Assembly: GCA_963710615.1 (NCBI GenBank)
Contig: CAVQBF010000005.1
Location: 229,315 to 293,314 of the forward strand
DNA length: 64,000 nt
Direction: 5' to 3'
Source of the DNA: GCA-2746605 sp963710615
GTDB taxonomy: Bacteria > Bacteroidota > Ignavibacteria > Ignavibacteriales > Melioribacteraceae
Both the position numbers and the translations under genes were made by a program. The stretch's first letter is position 1, and the number at the start of each line of letters is the position of its first letter. This document shows positions 47,597 to 56,724 of the stretch, piece by piece. Under the pieces are notes generated by a model. That model worked only from the letters and a program-made list of their open reading frames with translations. It had not been told where the DNA came from and made no database searches.

Positions 47597-47905
47597 ATGA
47601 AGCAAGAATCGATTAAATTAGAACTTGAACAGCCTGAAGGAATAATTGAGCCCTTACAGGAAGTTGATACAGATGTAAATACTTCCTACAAGGTAATTCT
47701 ATATAATGATGACCATCATACATTCGATGAAGTTATAATTCAATTAATTAAGGCAATAAACTGTTCATTCGAAAAGGCCAGGGCTTATGCATTTGAAGTA
47801 CACGTCAAAGGAAAAGCACTTGTTCATTCCGGCTCAATGCAATCATGCCTAAAAGTTTCGTCAATCCTTGAAGAAATTGCTTTGCACACCCAGATTGTCG
47901 GTTAA
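47597..47905 (+). CDS. clpS: ATP-dependent Clp protease adaptor ClpS
   Basis: 102 residues. Core motifs: YKVILYNDDHHTFDEVI (the N-degron pocket Asp-Asp region), AINCSFEKARAYAFEVHVKGKALVHSG and the C-terminal helix. ClpS delivers N-end rule substrates to ClpAP/ClpCP. The N-terminal ~28 residues are a flexible acidic arm (EQPEGIIEPLQEVDTD). No clp protease gene is nearby. Confidence 0.93.
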   Translation: MKQESIKLELEQPEGIIEPLQEVDTDVNTSYKVILYNDDHHTFDEVIIQLIKAINCSFEKARAYAFEVHVKGKALVHSGSMQSCLKVSSILEEIALHTQIVG

Positions 47906-48001
47906 TACAAATATTAATTATCCTTTCCATTCTTTTCTTTTTAGTATATCAATTTTGTAATTTTATATACTTGTTAATCATTTTATAGGAAAAGATATTT
48001 T

Positions 48002-49084
48002 ATGCAAATAGGATTAGTCGGTCTGCAGTATTCTGGTAAAACAACTCTCTTCAACATCCTTTCTCAAACAGATACTACTTCACCAAATATAGGAACAGAC
48101 AAAGCCTCAATTGAAGTTGTAAAAGTACCCGATGAAAGATTAGATAAATTAACTGAAATATTTAATCCTAAGAAAACCGTTAATGCGACAATAGAAGTCT
48201 ATGATATTCCAGGATTAAGAACAGGGGATGACGGCAAACTTAGAATAACAAATACTTTTCTAAACGAGGTTAAAAATAATGATGCACTATTTTATGTTGT
48301 CCGTCAATTTGAAGATGTATCAGTTATGCATCCAATGAATAGAATAGATCCTATTGAAGATATTTCATTTTTAGAAAATGAATTTCTTTTTTACGACTTG
48401 GCATTCTTAGAAAATAGAATTGAAAAGATAAAAAAAGAAGTAATGAAAACTAAGGATGAAAAATTAAAAAAAGAGCTTCCTTTAATTCAAAAGTGCTTGG
48501 AACATGTTGAAAATGAAAAACCACTCAGGATCTTAAAATTAGATGAGAATGAAAGAAAACTTCTTTCCGGTTATCAGTTGTTAACTCTTAAAAAATTGGT
48601 TGTTGCTCTTAATTTTGATGATAACAGCATTAACAAAGGTGATGAATATATTCTTAAAGCCAAGGAATTACTAAATGATGAGAGTGTGCAGGTGATACCA
48701 TTCTATGCAAAACTCGAACTTGAATTATCCAAGCTAAGTGAAGAAGATCAGCAAATGTTTATGGAGGATTATGGAATCAGAGAATCAGCACTCACCAAAA
48801 TTCTTCACGCTTCTTATGATGCTTTAGGGTTGCAAAGTTTCTTTACTGTTGGAGAAGATGAAAATAGAGCCTGGACAATAAAGAAAAATTATACAGCACA
48901 AGAATCTGCCGGTGTTATTCACACCGATTTTTATAATAAATTTATTAGAGCAGAAGTTGTCTCTTACGATGATTTTATGCAGCATAAATCATTTGCAAAA
49001 TGTAAAGAAGCCGGTGTATGGAGATTGGAAGGGAAAGAGTATATTGTGCAAGATGGTGATATTTTAAATATTAGACATGGATAG
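48002..49084 (+). CDS. ychF: YchF-related P-loop NTPase with TGS-like domain
   Basis: 360 residues, the usual YchF/Obg-like length. G1 is GLQYSGKTTLFN (8 residues from the start), G3 YDIPGL, with the C-terminal TGS-like/DUF933 end AWTIKKNY and GVIHTDFYNKFIRAEVVSYDDF. YchF proteins bind ribosomes and hydrolyse ATP. The P-loop differs from the usual GLPNVGKS: it has Q-Y-S where P-N-V is normal, so this may be a divergent paralogue rather than the main YchF. Confidence 0.85.
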   Translation: MQIGLVGLQYSGKTTLFNILSQTDTTSPNIGTDKASIEVVKVPDERLDKLTEIFNPKKTVNATIEVYDIPGLRTGDDGKLRITNTFLNEVKNNDALFYVVRQFEDVSVMHPMNRIDPIEDISFLENEFLFYDLAFLENRIEKIKKEVMKTKDEKLKKELPLIQKCLEHVENEKPLRILKLDENERKLLSGYQLLTLKKLVVALNFDDNSINKGDEYILKAKELLNDESVQVIPFYAKLELELSKLSEEDQQMFMEDYGIRESALTKILHASYDALGLQSFFTVGEDENRAWTIKKNYTAQESAGVIHTDFYNKFIRAEVVSYDDFMQHKSFAKCKEAGVWRLEGKEYIVQDGDILNIRHG

Positions 49085-49125
49085 TTACTAATATAAATAA
49101 TTGAAAAACTCAAAAGGAGAATTAT

Positions 49126-50580
49126 ATGTCGGATAGAGCAATTAAAGGATTGAAACCCGAACTACTTTGGCAGCATTTTTATGAACTAAGTCAAATTCCA
49201 CGTCCATCTAAAAGAGAAGAAAAAGCTGTTGAGTTTGTCAGAGAGTACGCAAGAAAAAATAACTTTAAATTTGATGAAGATAAAGTTGGTAATATTGTTA
49301 TACATGTTCCCGCTACTAAAGGTAAAGAAAAATCACCTACTATAGTTTTACAAGGACATGTTGATATGGTATGTGAAATGAACAAAGGAACGAAACATGA
49401 TTTTGATAAAGACCCTATAAAACTTTTAAATACGGGTGAGTGGATTACAGCAGACGGAACAACTCTTGGAGCTGATAACGGAATTGGTGTAGCAGCAGCC
49501 ATGGCAGTTGCTTTAGATAAATCTGCAGTTCACGGTCCACTTGAATTGCTTTGCACAATTGATGAAGAAACCGGAATGACCGGTGTTAATGAACTTCAGC
49601 CAAAATTCATTAAGGGCAAAACTCTTCTAAATATGGATTCTGAAGAAGATGGAGCCTTTTATGTAGGATGTTCAGGTGGTCAAGATACAGCAGGAACTTA
49701 TATGCTGGAATTTGCGAGAGCTAAAAAAGATGCTCAACCTTATGAAGTTATGGTAACAGGATTAAAGGGAGGACACTCGGGTCTAGATATTCAGCAGCAG
49801 CGAGCAAATGCAATTAAGTTATTAGCTCAATTATTGAATAGAATAGATGTACCTTACCAAATTGCTGAGCTTTCGGGCGGATCGCTCCGAAATGCAATAC
49901 CGCGTGAAGCTGAAGCAGTTTTATTGTTAAATCCAAAAGATGTTAGAAAATTAAAAAAGACGGTCAGTGAATTTATTAGTGATTCTTTAAATGAATTTAA
50001 AACTGTTGATGGCGGATTGACAGTTAAGGTGAAAAAGTTAAGTAAGAAATATTCAAAAGTCTTAAAAAATGATTTAACACAAAAATTGATTAGCACACTC
50101 TTAGCTTTGCCTCATGGTGTTATGGCAATGAGCCCTGATATTCCTGATCTTGTTGAAACTTCAACAAATCTTGCAACATTAAAAATGGACGATAAAAAAA
50201 TTGTTGTCGGTACAAGTCAAAGAAGCTCTATTGAAAGCGCAAAGAATAATATCGCCAATATGGTTGAATCTGTATTGAAACTTGGCGGTGCAAAGGTTAC
50301 GGTTGGTGACGGATATCCAGGATGGCAGCCGAATATGGATTCTAATTTATTAAAAGTTTCTAAAAGGGTTTATAAGAAACTATTTAAGCACGAACCGGAG
50401 ATAAAAGCAATTCATGCAGGACTTGAAACTGGATTGCTTGGAGCAAAATATCCAGGAATTGATATGATCTCATTTGGACCAACAATACAAGGAGCACATT
50501 CTCCTGATGAAAAAGTAAATATTAAAGATGTTGAGAAATTTTATACATTGTTAAAAAGTATTCTAAAAGAATTGGCTTAA
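49126..50580 (+). CDS. pepD: Aminoacyl-histidine dipeptidase
   Basis: 484 residues, M20 family. Zinc ligands and catalytic residues: LQGHVDMVCEMNKG (His and Asp, about 77), LGADNGIGVAAAMA (Asp), TIDEETGMTGV (Glu-Glu), MDSEEDG, and the C-terminal FGPTIQGAHSPDEKV (His). It cleaves dipeptides such as carnosine-like Xaa-His in the cytoplasm; no signal peptide. A good AAGGAGA ribosome site lies eight bases before the ATG. A palindrome covers its stop codon. Confidence 0.95.
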   Translation: MSDRAIKGLKPELLWQHFYELSQIPRPSKREEKAVEFVREYARKNNFKFDEDKVGNIVIHVPATKGKEKSPTIVLQGHVDMVCEMNKGTKHDFDKDPIKLLNTGEWITADGTTLGADNGIGVAAAMAVALDKSAVHGPLELLCTIDEETGMTGVNELQPKFIKGKTLLNMDSEEDGAFYVGCSGGQDTAGTYMLEFARAKKDAQPYEVMVTGLKGGHSGLDIQQQRANAIKLLAQLLNRIDVPYQIAELSGGSLRNAIPREAEAVLLLNPKDVRKLKKTVSEFISDSLNEFKTVDGGLTVKVKKLSKKYSKVLKNDLTQKLISTLLALPHGVMAMSPDIPDLVETSTNLATLKMDDKKIVVGTSQRSSIESAKNNIANMVESVLKLGGAKVTVGDGYPGWQPNMDSNLLKVSKRVYKKLFKHEPEIKAIHAGLETGLLGAKYPGIDMISFGPTIQGAHSPDEKVNIKDVEKFYTLLKSILKELA

Positions 50581-50608
50581 GCCAAACAGCTGCTTAAAAT
50601 GGAGCAGC
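50572..50608. repeat. Palindrome over the pepD stop and hairpin over the next start
   Basis: TTGGCTTAAGCCAA (50572-50585) is a perfect 14-base palindrome containing the pepD stop TAA. Immediately after, GCTGC (50589-50593) pairs with GCAGC (50604-50608), leaving the ATG of the next gene (50599) in the loop. There is no T-run, so a terminator is not clear. It could mask the start at 50599 or mean that translation begins at 50659. Confidence 0.45.
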
Positions 50609-52368
50609 CGTTAATTCATAAAAAGATAATAGAATCAATTTATATTAATGAGGGAGATATGAAACGGAAAATAGAACTTCATGACGTTCCCAAGATTGAA
50701 AGTGTACAAGATATGATCTTTAGATCATGTGAAGTTTATGAAAATAAACTGGCACTTGAAGATCTACAAGAATATCCAATTAAGAAGGTTACATATTCAC
50801 AGTTAAAAGAGAATATCATAAAATTTGGTAAAGCTCTCAAAAAACTTGATCTTCCCGAAAGAACTCATATAGCACTGATAGGTGAAAATAGAGTTCAATG
50901 GTCAATTAGTTACTTAACTTTGATGAGTTTTAACTACGTAATTGTACCAATCGACAAAAATCTTACCGAAAGTGAAATTCTGAATATTGTATATGAATCT
51001 GATGCAGAAGCGGTCATATTTTCCGATACATTTTCCAGTCTTTTTAAAGAAGATAAATCCGTAATCAAAAGAGTTAAGTTTTTCATCAATATGGATAATT
51101 CACCGGGAAATGGAAATTTCTTAAGTATGAAGGAATTGATCGATGAACAGAATATAGGTGATACAACAATTCTCCCTAAAATTAATCCTGAAGAAATGGC
51201 AGAAATTATTTTCACATCTGGTTCACTAGGAAGGGCAAAAGGAGTTATGTTGAGTCAAAAAAATCTTGCAACTAATTTGATGGATATGGTTAGCATGCTC
51301 TGGATGTATCCTGAAGACAGATTTTTATCAGTTCTCCCAATTCATCACACTTATGAATGTACTTGCGGAATGCTTTGTCCGCTCTACTGCGGATCTTCGG
51401 TTCATTATGCCCGTTCCCTTAAAACTGTGGCAGATGATATGAAAGCTGTAAAAGCAACAATGGTTTTGGGTGTCCCACTGCTATTTGAAAAAATGTTTAA
51501 GAAAGTGATGAAAGCAATAAATGAGGACAAGAAAAAAGCATTTTTGGTACCGAAATTAATTAAAGCAACAAATCTTACTCAAAAACTCGGACTTAAAAAT
51601 TTAAAGAAAAAAATATTCAGCGAACTTCAAGAAAAATTTGGTGGAAATATAAGAATATTCATTGTGGGCGGCGCAGCAGCTGATCCTATTGTTGCAGAAG
51701 GTTTACAAGGATTTGGTTTTTCATTTTTACAAGGATATGGGTTAACAGAGACCTCGCCCATTCTCACTTTAAATCAACTAAATAATTTTAAAAACGATGC
51801 AGCAGGCGTCCCGCTTCCAAGCATTGAATTAAAAATTGTTGATCCAGATGAAAATGGAATTGGTGAAATTTATGCAAAGGGAAATTCTGTAATGCTCGGC
51901 TATTATAAAAATGAAGAGCAGACACAAGCAGCTTTTGATGACGGGTGGTTTAAAACTGGTGATCTTGGAAGAATAGACAGTGATAACTTTTTGCATATTT
52001 CCGGAAGAAAGAAAAACGTAATTATTTCTAAAAGTGGTAAGAATGTTTTCCCAGAAGAAATTGAAGATATGCTGAATCATAGCCCGTATATCCAAGAGTG
52101 TTTGGTATATGGTGAAAAAAATGACAAAAATGATGAAATTATTGCTGTCCAATTGGTTGTAGATACTGAGGCGTTTCTTTTGTATTCCCAGGAAAATAAT
52201 GTTAAGATTGATGATAATCTTGTACATGATAAAATCTCTGAAGAGGTTGATAGAATAAATAAAAACTTGGCAGCCTATAAAAGAATTGTACGTTTCCATA
52301 TTAGAGACCATGAATTTGAGAAGACAACAACACAGAAGATTAAGAGATATTTGGTTGAGGCTAAATAG
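50599..52368 (+). CDS. Long-chain acyl-CoA synthetase (AMP-forming)
   Basis: 589 residues. Adenylate-forming motifs: FTSGSLGRAKGVMLSQ (P-loop, about 209), LPIHHTYECT, GGAAADP, FLQGYGLTETSP (about 378), GWFKTGDLGRID (about 455) and SGRKKNVIISKSGKNVFPEEIED. It activates fatty acids with ATP and CoA. The ATG at 50599 sits in a hairpin loop; a second ATG at 50659 is preceded by GAGGGAGA and may be the real start, giving a 569-residue protein. It differs from the 804-residue ligase at 28824 by lacking extensions. Confidence 0.9.
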   Translation: MEQPLIHKKIIESIYINEGDMKRKIELHDVPKIESVQDMIFRSCEVYENKLALEDLQEYPIKKVTYSQLKENIIKFGKALKKLDLPERTHIALIGENRVQWSISYLTLMSFNYVIVPIDKNLTESEILNIVYESDAEAVIFSDTFSSLFKEDKSVIKRVKFFINMDNSPGNGNFLSMKELIDEQNIGDTTILPKINPEEMAEIIFTSGSLGRAKGVMLSQKNLATNLMDMVSMLWMYPEDRFLSVLPIHHTYECTCGMLCPLYCGSSVHYARSLKTVADDMKAVKATMVLGVPLLFEKMFKKVMKAINEDKKKAFLVPKLIKATNLTQKLGLKNLKKKIFSELQEKFGGNIRIFIVGGAAADPIVAEGLQGFGFSFLQGYGLTETSPILTLNQLNNFKNDAAGVPLPSIELKIVDPDENGIGEIYAKGNSVMLGYYKNEEQTQAAFDDGWFKTGDLGRIDSDNFLHISGRKKNVIISKSGKNVFPEEIEDMLNHSPYIQECLVYGEKNDKNDEIIAVQLVVDTEAFLLYSQENNVKIDDNLVHDKISEEVDRINKNLAAYKRIVRFHIRDHEFEKTTTQKIKRYLVEAK

Positions 52369-52452
52369 AGAAATTTTAATAATTATTTAGAAAAGATATT
52401 TTAAAATTAGTTTAGTTTTGATTAACTAGTAGATATATTTATTTGAGGAACC

Positions 52453-53709
52453 ATGTATAGAATTTTCTTTTTTACAATAATTTTGTTTTCCAATATACTA
52501 TTTGTTAGTGCAAATATTGATTTAAAAGCATCAAAAATGTTTTTCTTCAATAGGGAATTTGGAGCCATAGTTATTGGGGGAAATGAAATAATGCTTACAA
52601 ATGATGGATGTAATAGTTGGGCAATAATTGAAATTGAAACTCAAGAAAAACTACGCAAAGTTTTCTTTTCATCAATCGATGTTGGTTGGATAATTGGTGA
52701 TAGTTCAATTTATAAAACGTTAGATGGTGGTTATACTTGGGATAAAAATATCACTTTTGAAACCAATTACCTTCACACTTTGTTTTTTATTGATGAAAAA
52801 AAAGGATTTGTCGGTGGAGAAATAGTTGATGAACAAGGTGTTGATATACTATTATACAATACTGTAAATAGCGGCCAAACTTGGGAAAGTTCGAATGTTG
52901 ATTCGATATTAGAAAACGGAATCTTAGATTTTTCATTTGTTCAAGATTCTATTGGGGTCGCAGTTAGCTATAACACGCTTTACAAATCATATGATTCTGG
53001 GATGAATTGGAATAAATTACCAATTAATTTTTATGTTGGTTCATATTCCCCAGGAAGAGTCCAAATGATTGATGCGAATAATATCTTACTGTTTGGTGGA
53101 TCTCCACATGTGGTTTGGGATGGAGAGATCTTATTGTCAAACGATGGTGGTTTATCATGGGATACATATGGCAATGGACAAACATTCATGTGGGGAATAA
53201 ATGATTATTTCGTTTATAATATGGATTCTCTCTGGGTTACAAATGGTGAAAAAATATTTGTTACAACTAATAAAGGTATTAACTGGAAAACAATGGATAT
53301 TAAAATAGAAGAGTTTTCATTTATTTCAAATAATAGAGCCTATGGTTTATCAGAAAATAGTATTTTATATACTGAAAATGGTTGGCAATCATATTCAATA
53401 GTTGATTCAGTATTGGTCGGTTTAGAACAGAATGAAGAAATCAAATACTCATACAAACTATATCAAAATTATCCAAATCCTTTTAATCCTTCAACAACAA
53501 TTAAGTTTGATATTCCACAAAGAGAAGAGGTGAAAATTATTTTATTGAATATACTTGGTGAAGAAATTGATGAAATATTTAAAGGTGAACTTAATTCTGG
53601 CATTCATGAAATAAATTATGACGGATCAAGTTTATCAAGTGGAATATATCTCTATCAGATTATAACTCCAAATATTATTGAAACAAGAAAATGTATTCTA
53701 TTAAAATAA
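52453..53709 (+). CDS. Secreted BNR/Ycf48-like repeat protein with T9SS sorting domain
   Basis: 418 residues. A signal peptide (about 1-21) is followed by beta-propeller-like repeats of the type S-x-D-x-G-x-T/S-W (LTNDGCNSWAI, TLDGGYTWD, SYDSGMNWN, SNDGGLSWD, TTNKGINWK). The C-terminal ~85 residues are a type A sorting domain: LYQNYPNPFNPSTTIKFDI, then LLNILGEEI, and GIYLYQI near the end. Exported by the T9SS, probably to the surface. Binding partner unknown. Confidence 0.88.
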   Translation: MYRIFFFTIILFSNILFVSANIDLKASKMFFFNREFGAIVIGGNEIMLTNDGCNSWAIIEIETQEKLRKVFFSSIDVGWIIGDSSIYKTLDGGYTWDKNITFETNYLHTLFFIDEKKGFVGGEIVDEQGVDILLYNTVNSGQTWESSNVDSILENGILDFSFVQDSIGVAVSYNTLYKSYDSGMNWNKLPINFYVGSYSPGRVQMIDANNILLFGGSPHVVWDGEILLSNDGGLSWDTYGNGQTFMWGINDYFVYNMDSLWVTNGEKIFVTTNKGINWKTMDIKIEEFSFISNNRAYGLSENSILYTENGWQSYSIVDSVLVGLEQNEEIKYSYKLYQNYPNPFNPSTTIKFDIPQREEVKIILLNILGEEIDEIFKGELNSGIHEINYDGSSLSSGIYLYQIITPNIIETRKCILLK

Positions 53710-53942
53710 ATATAACAAACTGCTCTCAACTTGAGAAGAAGCGGGACAGGCAAGCTTGAGTTTGAACATCGTACAATAATTAATATTTAGTCTCTTCACT
53801 TACTTGATAATGTTAAGTACAGCTAACTATAAATTAAATATCGTTTTTGTATTGAGTTTGCCATTTTAGGCGGACGGGTTTTCGGCAACGCCATTAGGTG
53901 GCTGAGAAAATATTTGGCAAATGTAATTTTTGGGGAGTTTAA
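53710..53942 (+). other. 233-base leader with inverted repeats upstream of the VIT gene
   Basis: No gene. Near the start CAAACT...CTCAACTTG can pair with CAAGCTTGAGTTTG across a GC-rich loop. Near the end TTTGCCA (about 53859) pairs with TGGCAAA (about 53918), enclosing smaller hairpins GGCG...CGCC and GCCATTAGGTGGC, and the folded stretch ends about 18 bases before the ATG. This may be a metal-responsive RNA leader. Parts resemble the ends of integron attC repeats by eye, without the required core sites. I cannot decide between these. Confidence 0.35.
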
Positions 53943-54638
53943 ATGGATTCGATAAATAAAGAAAAACATCGCACTCAACATATTGGTTGGTTACGTGCAG
54001 CAGTTTTGGGAGCTAATGATGGAATTGTATCTATTGCAAGTCTCATTGTGGGAGTGGCAGCAGCTCAAGCCGCAACAAATGATATTTTAATTGCCGGTGT
54101 AGCTGGACTTGTTGCTGGGGCAATGTCGATGGCAGCAGGTGAATATATTTCAGTTAGCTCACAAGCAGATACAGAAAAAGCAGATATAGATCGTGAACGT
54201 ATTGAGTTGGAAAATAGTGTTGAATCAGAAAAAGAAGAATTAGCATCTATTTATGTTAAGCGAGGTATAGATTCAGAACTGGCAATTCAAGTTGCCGAGC
54301 AATTGATGGCTCATGATGCCCTCGCAGCGCATGCCAGAGATGAACTTGGGATATCCGAGATATTAACTGCGAGGCCTATTCAGGCAGCATTTTCTTCAGC
54401 GGGAACTTTCGCAATTGGAGCTGCTATGCCATTGTTATCAGTATTACTATTTCCTACAAATATCTTGATACTAGCTGTATCTGTGACATCATTATTATGT
54501 CTGGCGTTACTAGGTATCTTTTCTGCTAAAATTGGTGGGTCACCTATATTGAAAGCTACATTGCGTGTTACATTTTGGGGAGCGCTAGCAATGTTAATTA
54601 CTGCAGGTATTGGGGCATTGTTTGGTGTTGCTGTTTAA
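53943..54638 (+). CDS. VIT-family Fe2+/Mn2+ transporter
   Basis: 231 residues. HIGWLRAAVLGANDGIVSIASLIVGVAAA is the family's first helix (given here in part as LGANDGIVS), followed by AGAMSMAAGEYISVSSQ, a charged cytoplasmic helix bundle of Glu and Asp residues (about 78-130) that binds metal, and three more membrane helices. VIT/CCC1 proteins move Fe2+ or Mn2+ out of the cytosol. TTGGGGAG lies just upstream as ribosome site. Base composition is slightly richer in GC than its neighbours, which may indicate transfer. Confidence 0.9.
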   Translation: MDSINKEKHRTQHIGWLRAAVLGANDGIVSIASLIVGVAAAQAATNDILIAGVAGLVAGAMSMAAGEYISVSSQADTEKADIDRERIELENSVESEKEELASIYVKRGIDSELAIQVAEQLMAHDALAAHARDELGISEILTARPIQAAFSSAGTFAIGAAMPLLSVLLFPTNILILAVSVTSLLCLALLGIFSAKIGGSPILKATLRVTFWGALAMLITAGIGALFGVAV

Positions 54639-54879
54639 ATGGGGCTTAATAATATGATTATCACCTAACCTTTTAAATAAGTAGAAATTCATGCGGGTGT
54701 AGATATTTAGAATACATTATATTGTTAATAAATGGTCGAAGTATAAATTGAGAATAATCGTTCTTTAACTATTCTTTTTTTTGAGATTAACAAAATTTTG
54801 AGATCTTAGATTAGTTATTTAGCTTATGATGATTTACCGTGGCACTTAATAAACATATCAATTTTTAAATGGTGTAAAA

Positions 54880-55656
54880 ATGCAAGTCTTCAAGAGTTCA
54901 ACTCAATGCTTAATCATTTTTTTTATTCTGGCATTTTATTCATGTCAGTCAAAAAGTAACGACTCAGTCATTCCAAAAACTTCCGGACAGTCCATTTTAG
55001 TTTTAACAGATTCACTGGAAGCTACAAAAGGTTTCTTATATTACTTTGAAAGAGAGAGTGAAGTCGCAAGTTGGAAAATAATTGGGAATGAGATACCGGT
55101 AGTTATTGGTAGAAATGGACTTGGATGGGGAAGCGGCATTCATGATTCTTCAAATATATTTAATTATCCAATTAAAATAGAAGGTGACGGAAGAAGTCCC
55201 GCCGGAGTATTTAATTTGAGTTTTGTGTTTGGATATGATGTAAAGAAGCAATTACCCAATTTGAAGATGCCTTACCTTCAGATTACAGATATGGCTGAAT
55301 GCATAGATGATATCAACTCAGAATATTACAATCAGATTGTTAATAGAAATGAAATTGAAAATGTTGATTGGGAATCTTCTGAAAAAATGAAATCTTATGG
55401 TATTTATTATCAATTAGGAGTAGTTGTTGATCATAATAGCGATCCTATAAAAAATGGAGCGGGAAGCTGCATATTTTTACACAATTGGGATAATCCAAAT
55501 GAAGCAATGGCTGGATGTACCGCTATGGAACCGGCGAAAATGAAAGATATTGTTGACTGGTTAAACATTGATAAGCAACCAGTATTAATTCAATTAACGA
55601 AGCAATCATATACTATTGTTTTGAAGGAATGGGACTTGCCTAATTTAACCAATTAG
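54880..55656 (+). CDS. L,D-transpeptidase-like lipoprotein
   Basis: 258 residues. Lipoprotein signal with LAFYSC lipobox (Cys about residue 22). The YkuD-like fold shows PVVIGRNGLGWG (about 68), GDGRSPAGVFNL (the usual T/S-P-x-G-x-F/Y strand) and the catalytic region CIFLHNWDNPNEAMAGCTAM, where His and, fifteen or so residues later, Cys form the active site. The family crosslinks peptidoglycan or lipoproteins in the periplasm. The last part (about 225-258) is a short extension. Alone in its transcription unit or with the next gene. Confidence 0.8.
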   Translation: MQVFKSSTQCLIIFFILAFYSCQSKSNDSVIPKTSGQSILVLTDSLEATKGFLYYFERESEVASWKIIGNEIPVVIGRNGLGWGSGIHDSSNIFNYPIKIEGDGRSPAGVFNLSFVFGYDVKKQLPNLKMPYLQITDMAECIDDINSEYYNQIVNRNEIENVDWESSEKMKSYGIYYQLGVVVDHNSDPIKNGAGSCIFLHNWDNPNEAMAGCTAMEPAKMKDIVDWLNIDKQPVLIQLTKQSYTIVLKEWDLPNLTN

Positions 55657-55706
55657 GAAAATATTGTCCAAATGGCTCAAATTCATAAATAAAGAAGAGG
55701 TAGCTA

Positions 55707-56152
55707 ATGAAAAAATTAATTTTTATTTTATGTGCATCCATGATGCTTGTTCTGATGAGTTGTAATAATGAAGGAATTGGAAATCACGAAATAATTAAGG
55801 ATGGTGCTTTCATTCACATCAGTCATGGATCAGATGATCTTCATCGTGCTTTGATGGGCCTACAAATGGCAGAAAAAATGTCGGAAGACAAAGATGTTTT
55901 AGTTTATTTTGATATTTCGGGAATCGAAATAGTCTTAAACGAATTCAGAGGATTTTACATATTCTATTTTCCCAAGCTCAAAGACCCAGTTGCAAAAATT
56001 ATTGAATAATAGTGTAACAGTTATGGCTTGTCCGGGTTGCTTAAAAGCCGTGGGGAAAAATGAAAGTGATTTAGTTGATGGATGTGAAAATAGCAGATAA
56101 GGAAAAATTCTTCAATTTTACAAGTGGAAGAATTCTATCCATAGATTATTGA
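55707..56152 (+). pseudogene. DsrE-like protein with export signal, two frameshifts
   Basis: An ATG at 55707 begins a lipoprotein-type signal (LVLMSC), then HISHGSDDLHRALMGLQMAEKM, a DsrE/DsrF-type start. The frame stops at 55999-56009 after KIIE. The same protein continues in a second frame (VTVMACPGCLKAVGKNESDLVDG, with a CxxC) and in a third (VKIADKEKFFNF to IDY, stop at 56150-56152). Two one-base changes restore about 148 residues. The CxxC and the fold suggest sulfur-relay or reductase-like chemistry; the signal makes a periplasmic location likely. Confidence 0.72.
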
Positions 56153-56226
56153 TCTTCTGGATTTGTTTAAAAATACGGTATTTACAAACTATAGCTATTA
56201 GAGTAGTTTATATAAATTGCATAAAA

Positions 56227-56256
56227 AAAGGCTCTAAAAAATAATTTAGAGCCTTT
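56227..56256 (-). terminator. Hairpin with T-run on the minus strand
   Basis: AAAGGCTCTAAA (56227-56238) pairs perfectly with TTTAGAGCCTTT (56245-56256). On the minus strand the stem is followed by a run of seven T, so it terminates leftward transcription, possibly of the membrane hydrolase gene at 56725-57618. On the plus strand only three T follow. Confidence 0.6.
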
Positions 56257-56407
56257 AGGACCAACAAATCAAAAGGAAGTTAATTAACCCATTTTTTATA
56301 GGCTATTCAAATAAACGTAAAAAATGATACACATGCTGTGATGCAGGACAAAAAAGTAAGATTAAATTAAAAATCTCTTCCCTCATTTCGATAATGTAAT
56401 CAAAATT

Positions 56408-56683
56408 ATGGGAAGGATATTGGAATCTTATTTCGAGCAATCAATTTCAGCATATAAATTAGTCAACCAAGTTACCAGATCCATGAAAATAGATGAACCG
56501 CCTGAAATCAGCGTTCAAAATGGTAATGTTGAGAAGATAATTTTAGAATGCACAAGAATAATTGAAGAGAATTATAAGGATAAAAGAGTTAGAGAATTAC
56601 TGAAATATTATGTAGCTCATAGTTTTTTTGAAGATTACGATATTGAAATTGACGAAGATTATACCGATGAATTATTAAATTGA
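56408..56683 (+). CDS. Small hypothetical protein
   Basis: 91 residues, not recognised. It is mostly helical, acidic at the end (FFEDYDIEIDEDYTDELLN), without signal peptide or membrane segment. A run KRVRELLKYYVAHSFFEDY is amphipathic. It starts with ATG after a gene-poor stretch of about 250 bases and faces the convergent membrane hydrolase gene 41 bases away. Codon use looks like its neighbours, so it is probably real. Confidence 0.5.
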   Translation: MGRILESYFEQSISAYKLVNQVTRSMKIDEPPEISVQNGNVEKIILECTRIIEENYKDKRVRELLKYYVAHSFFEDYDIEIDEDYTDELLN

Positions 56684-56724
56684 TACTTTAAGTAAAAGGC
56701 ACTAAATTATTGTTTATTAACAAT

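Noticed and set aside
51829..52311. Minus-strand frame of 160 residues inside the acyl-CoA ligase gene
   Set aside because: It lies opposite the conserved C-terminal ligase domain and shows only low-complexity hydrophobic residues.
53710..53890. Integron attC site before the VIT gene
   Set aside because: Fragments look like attC ends by eye, but no matching R'/R'' core pair was found and no integrase is in the window. Kept only as an unexplained leader.
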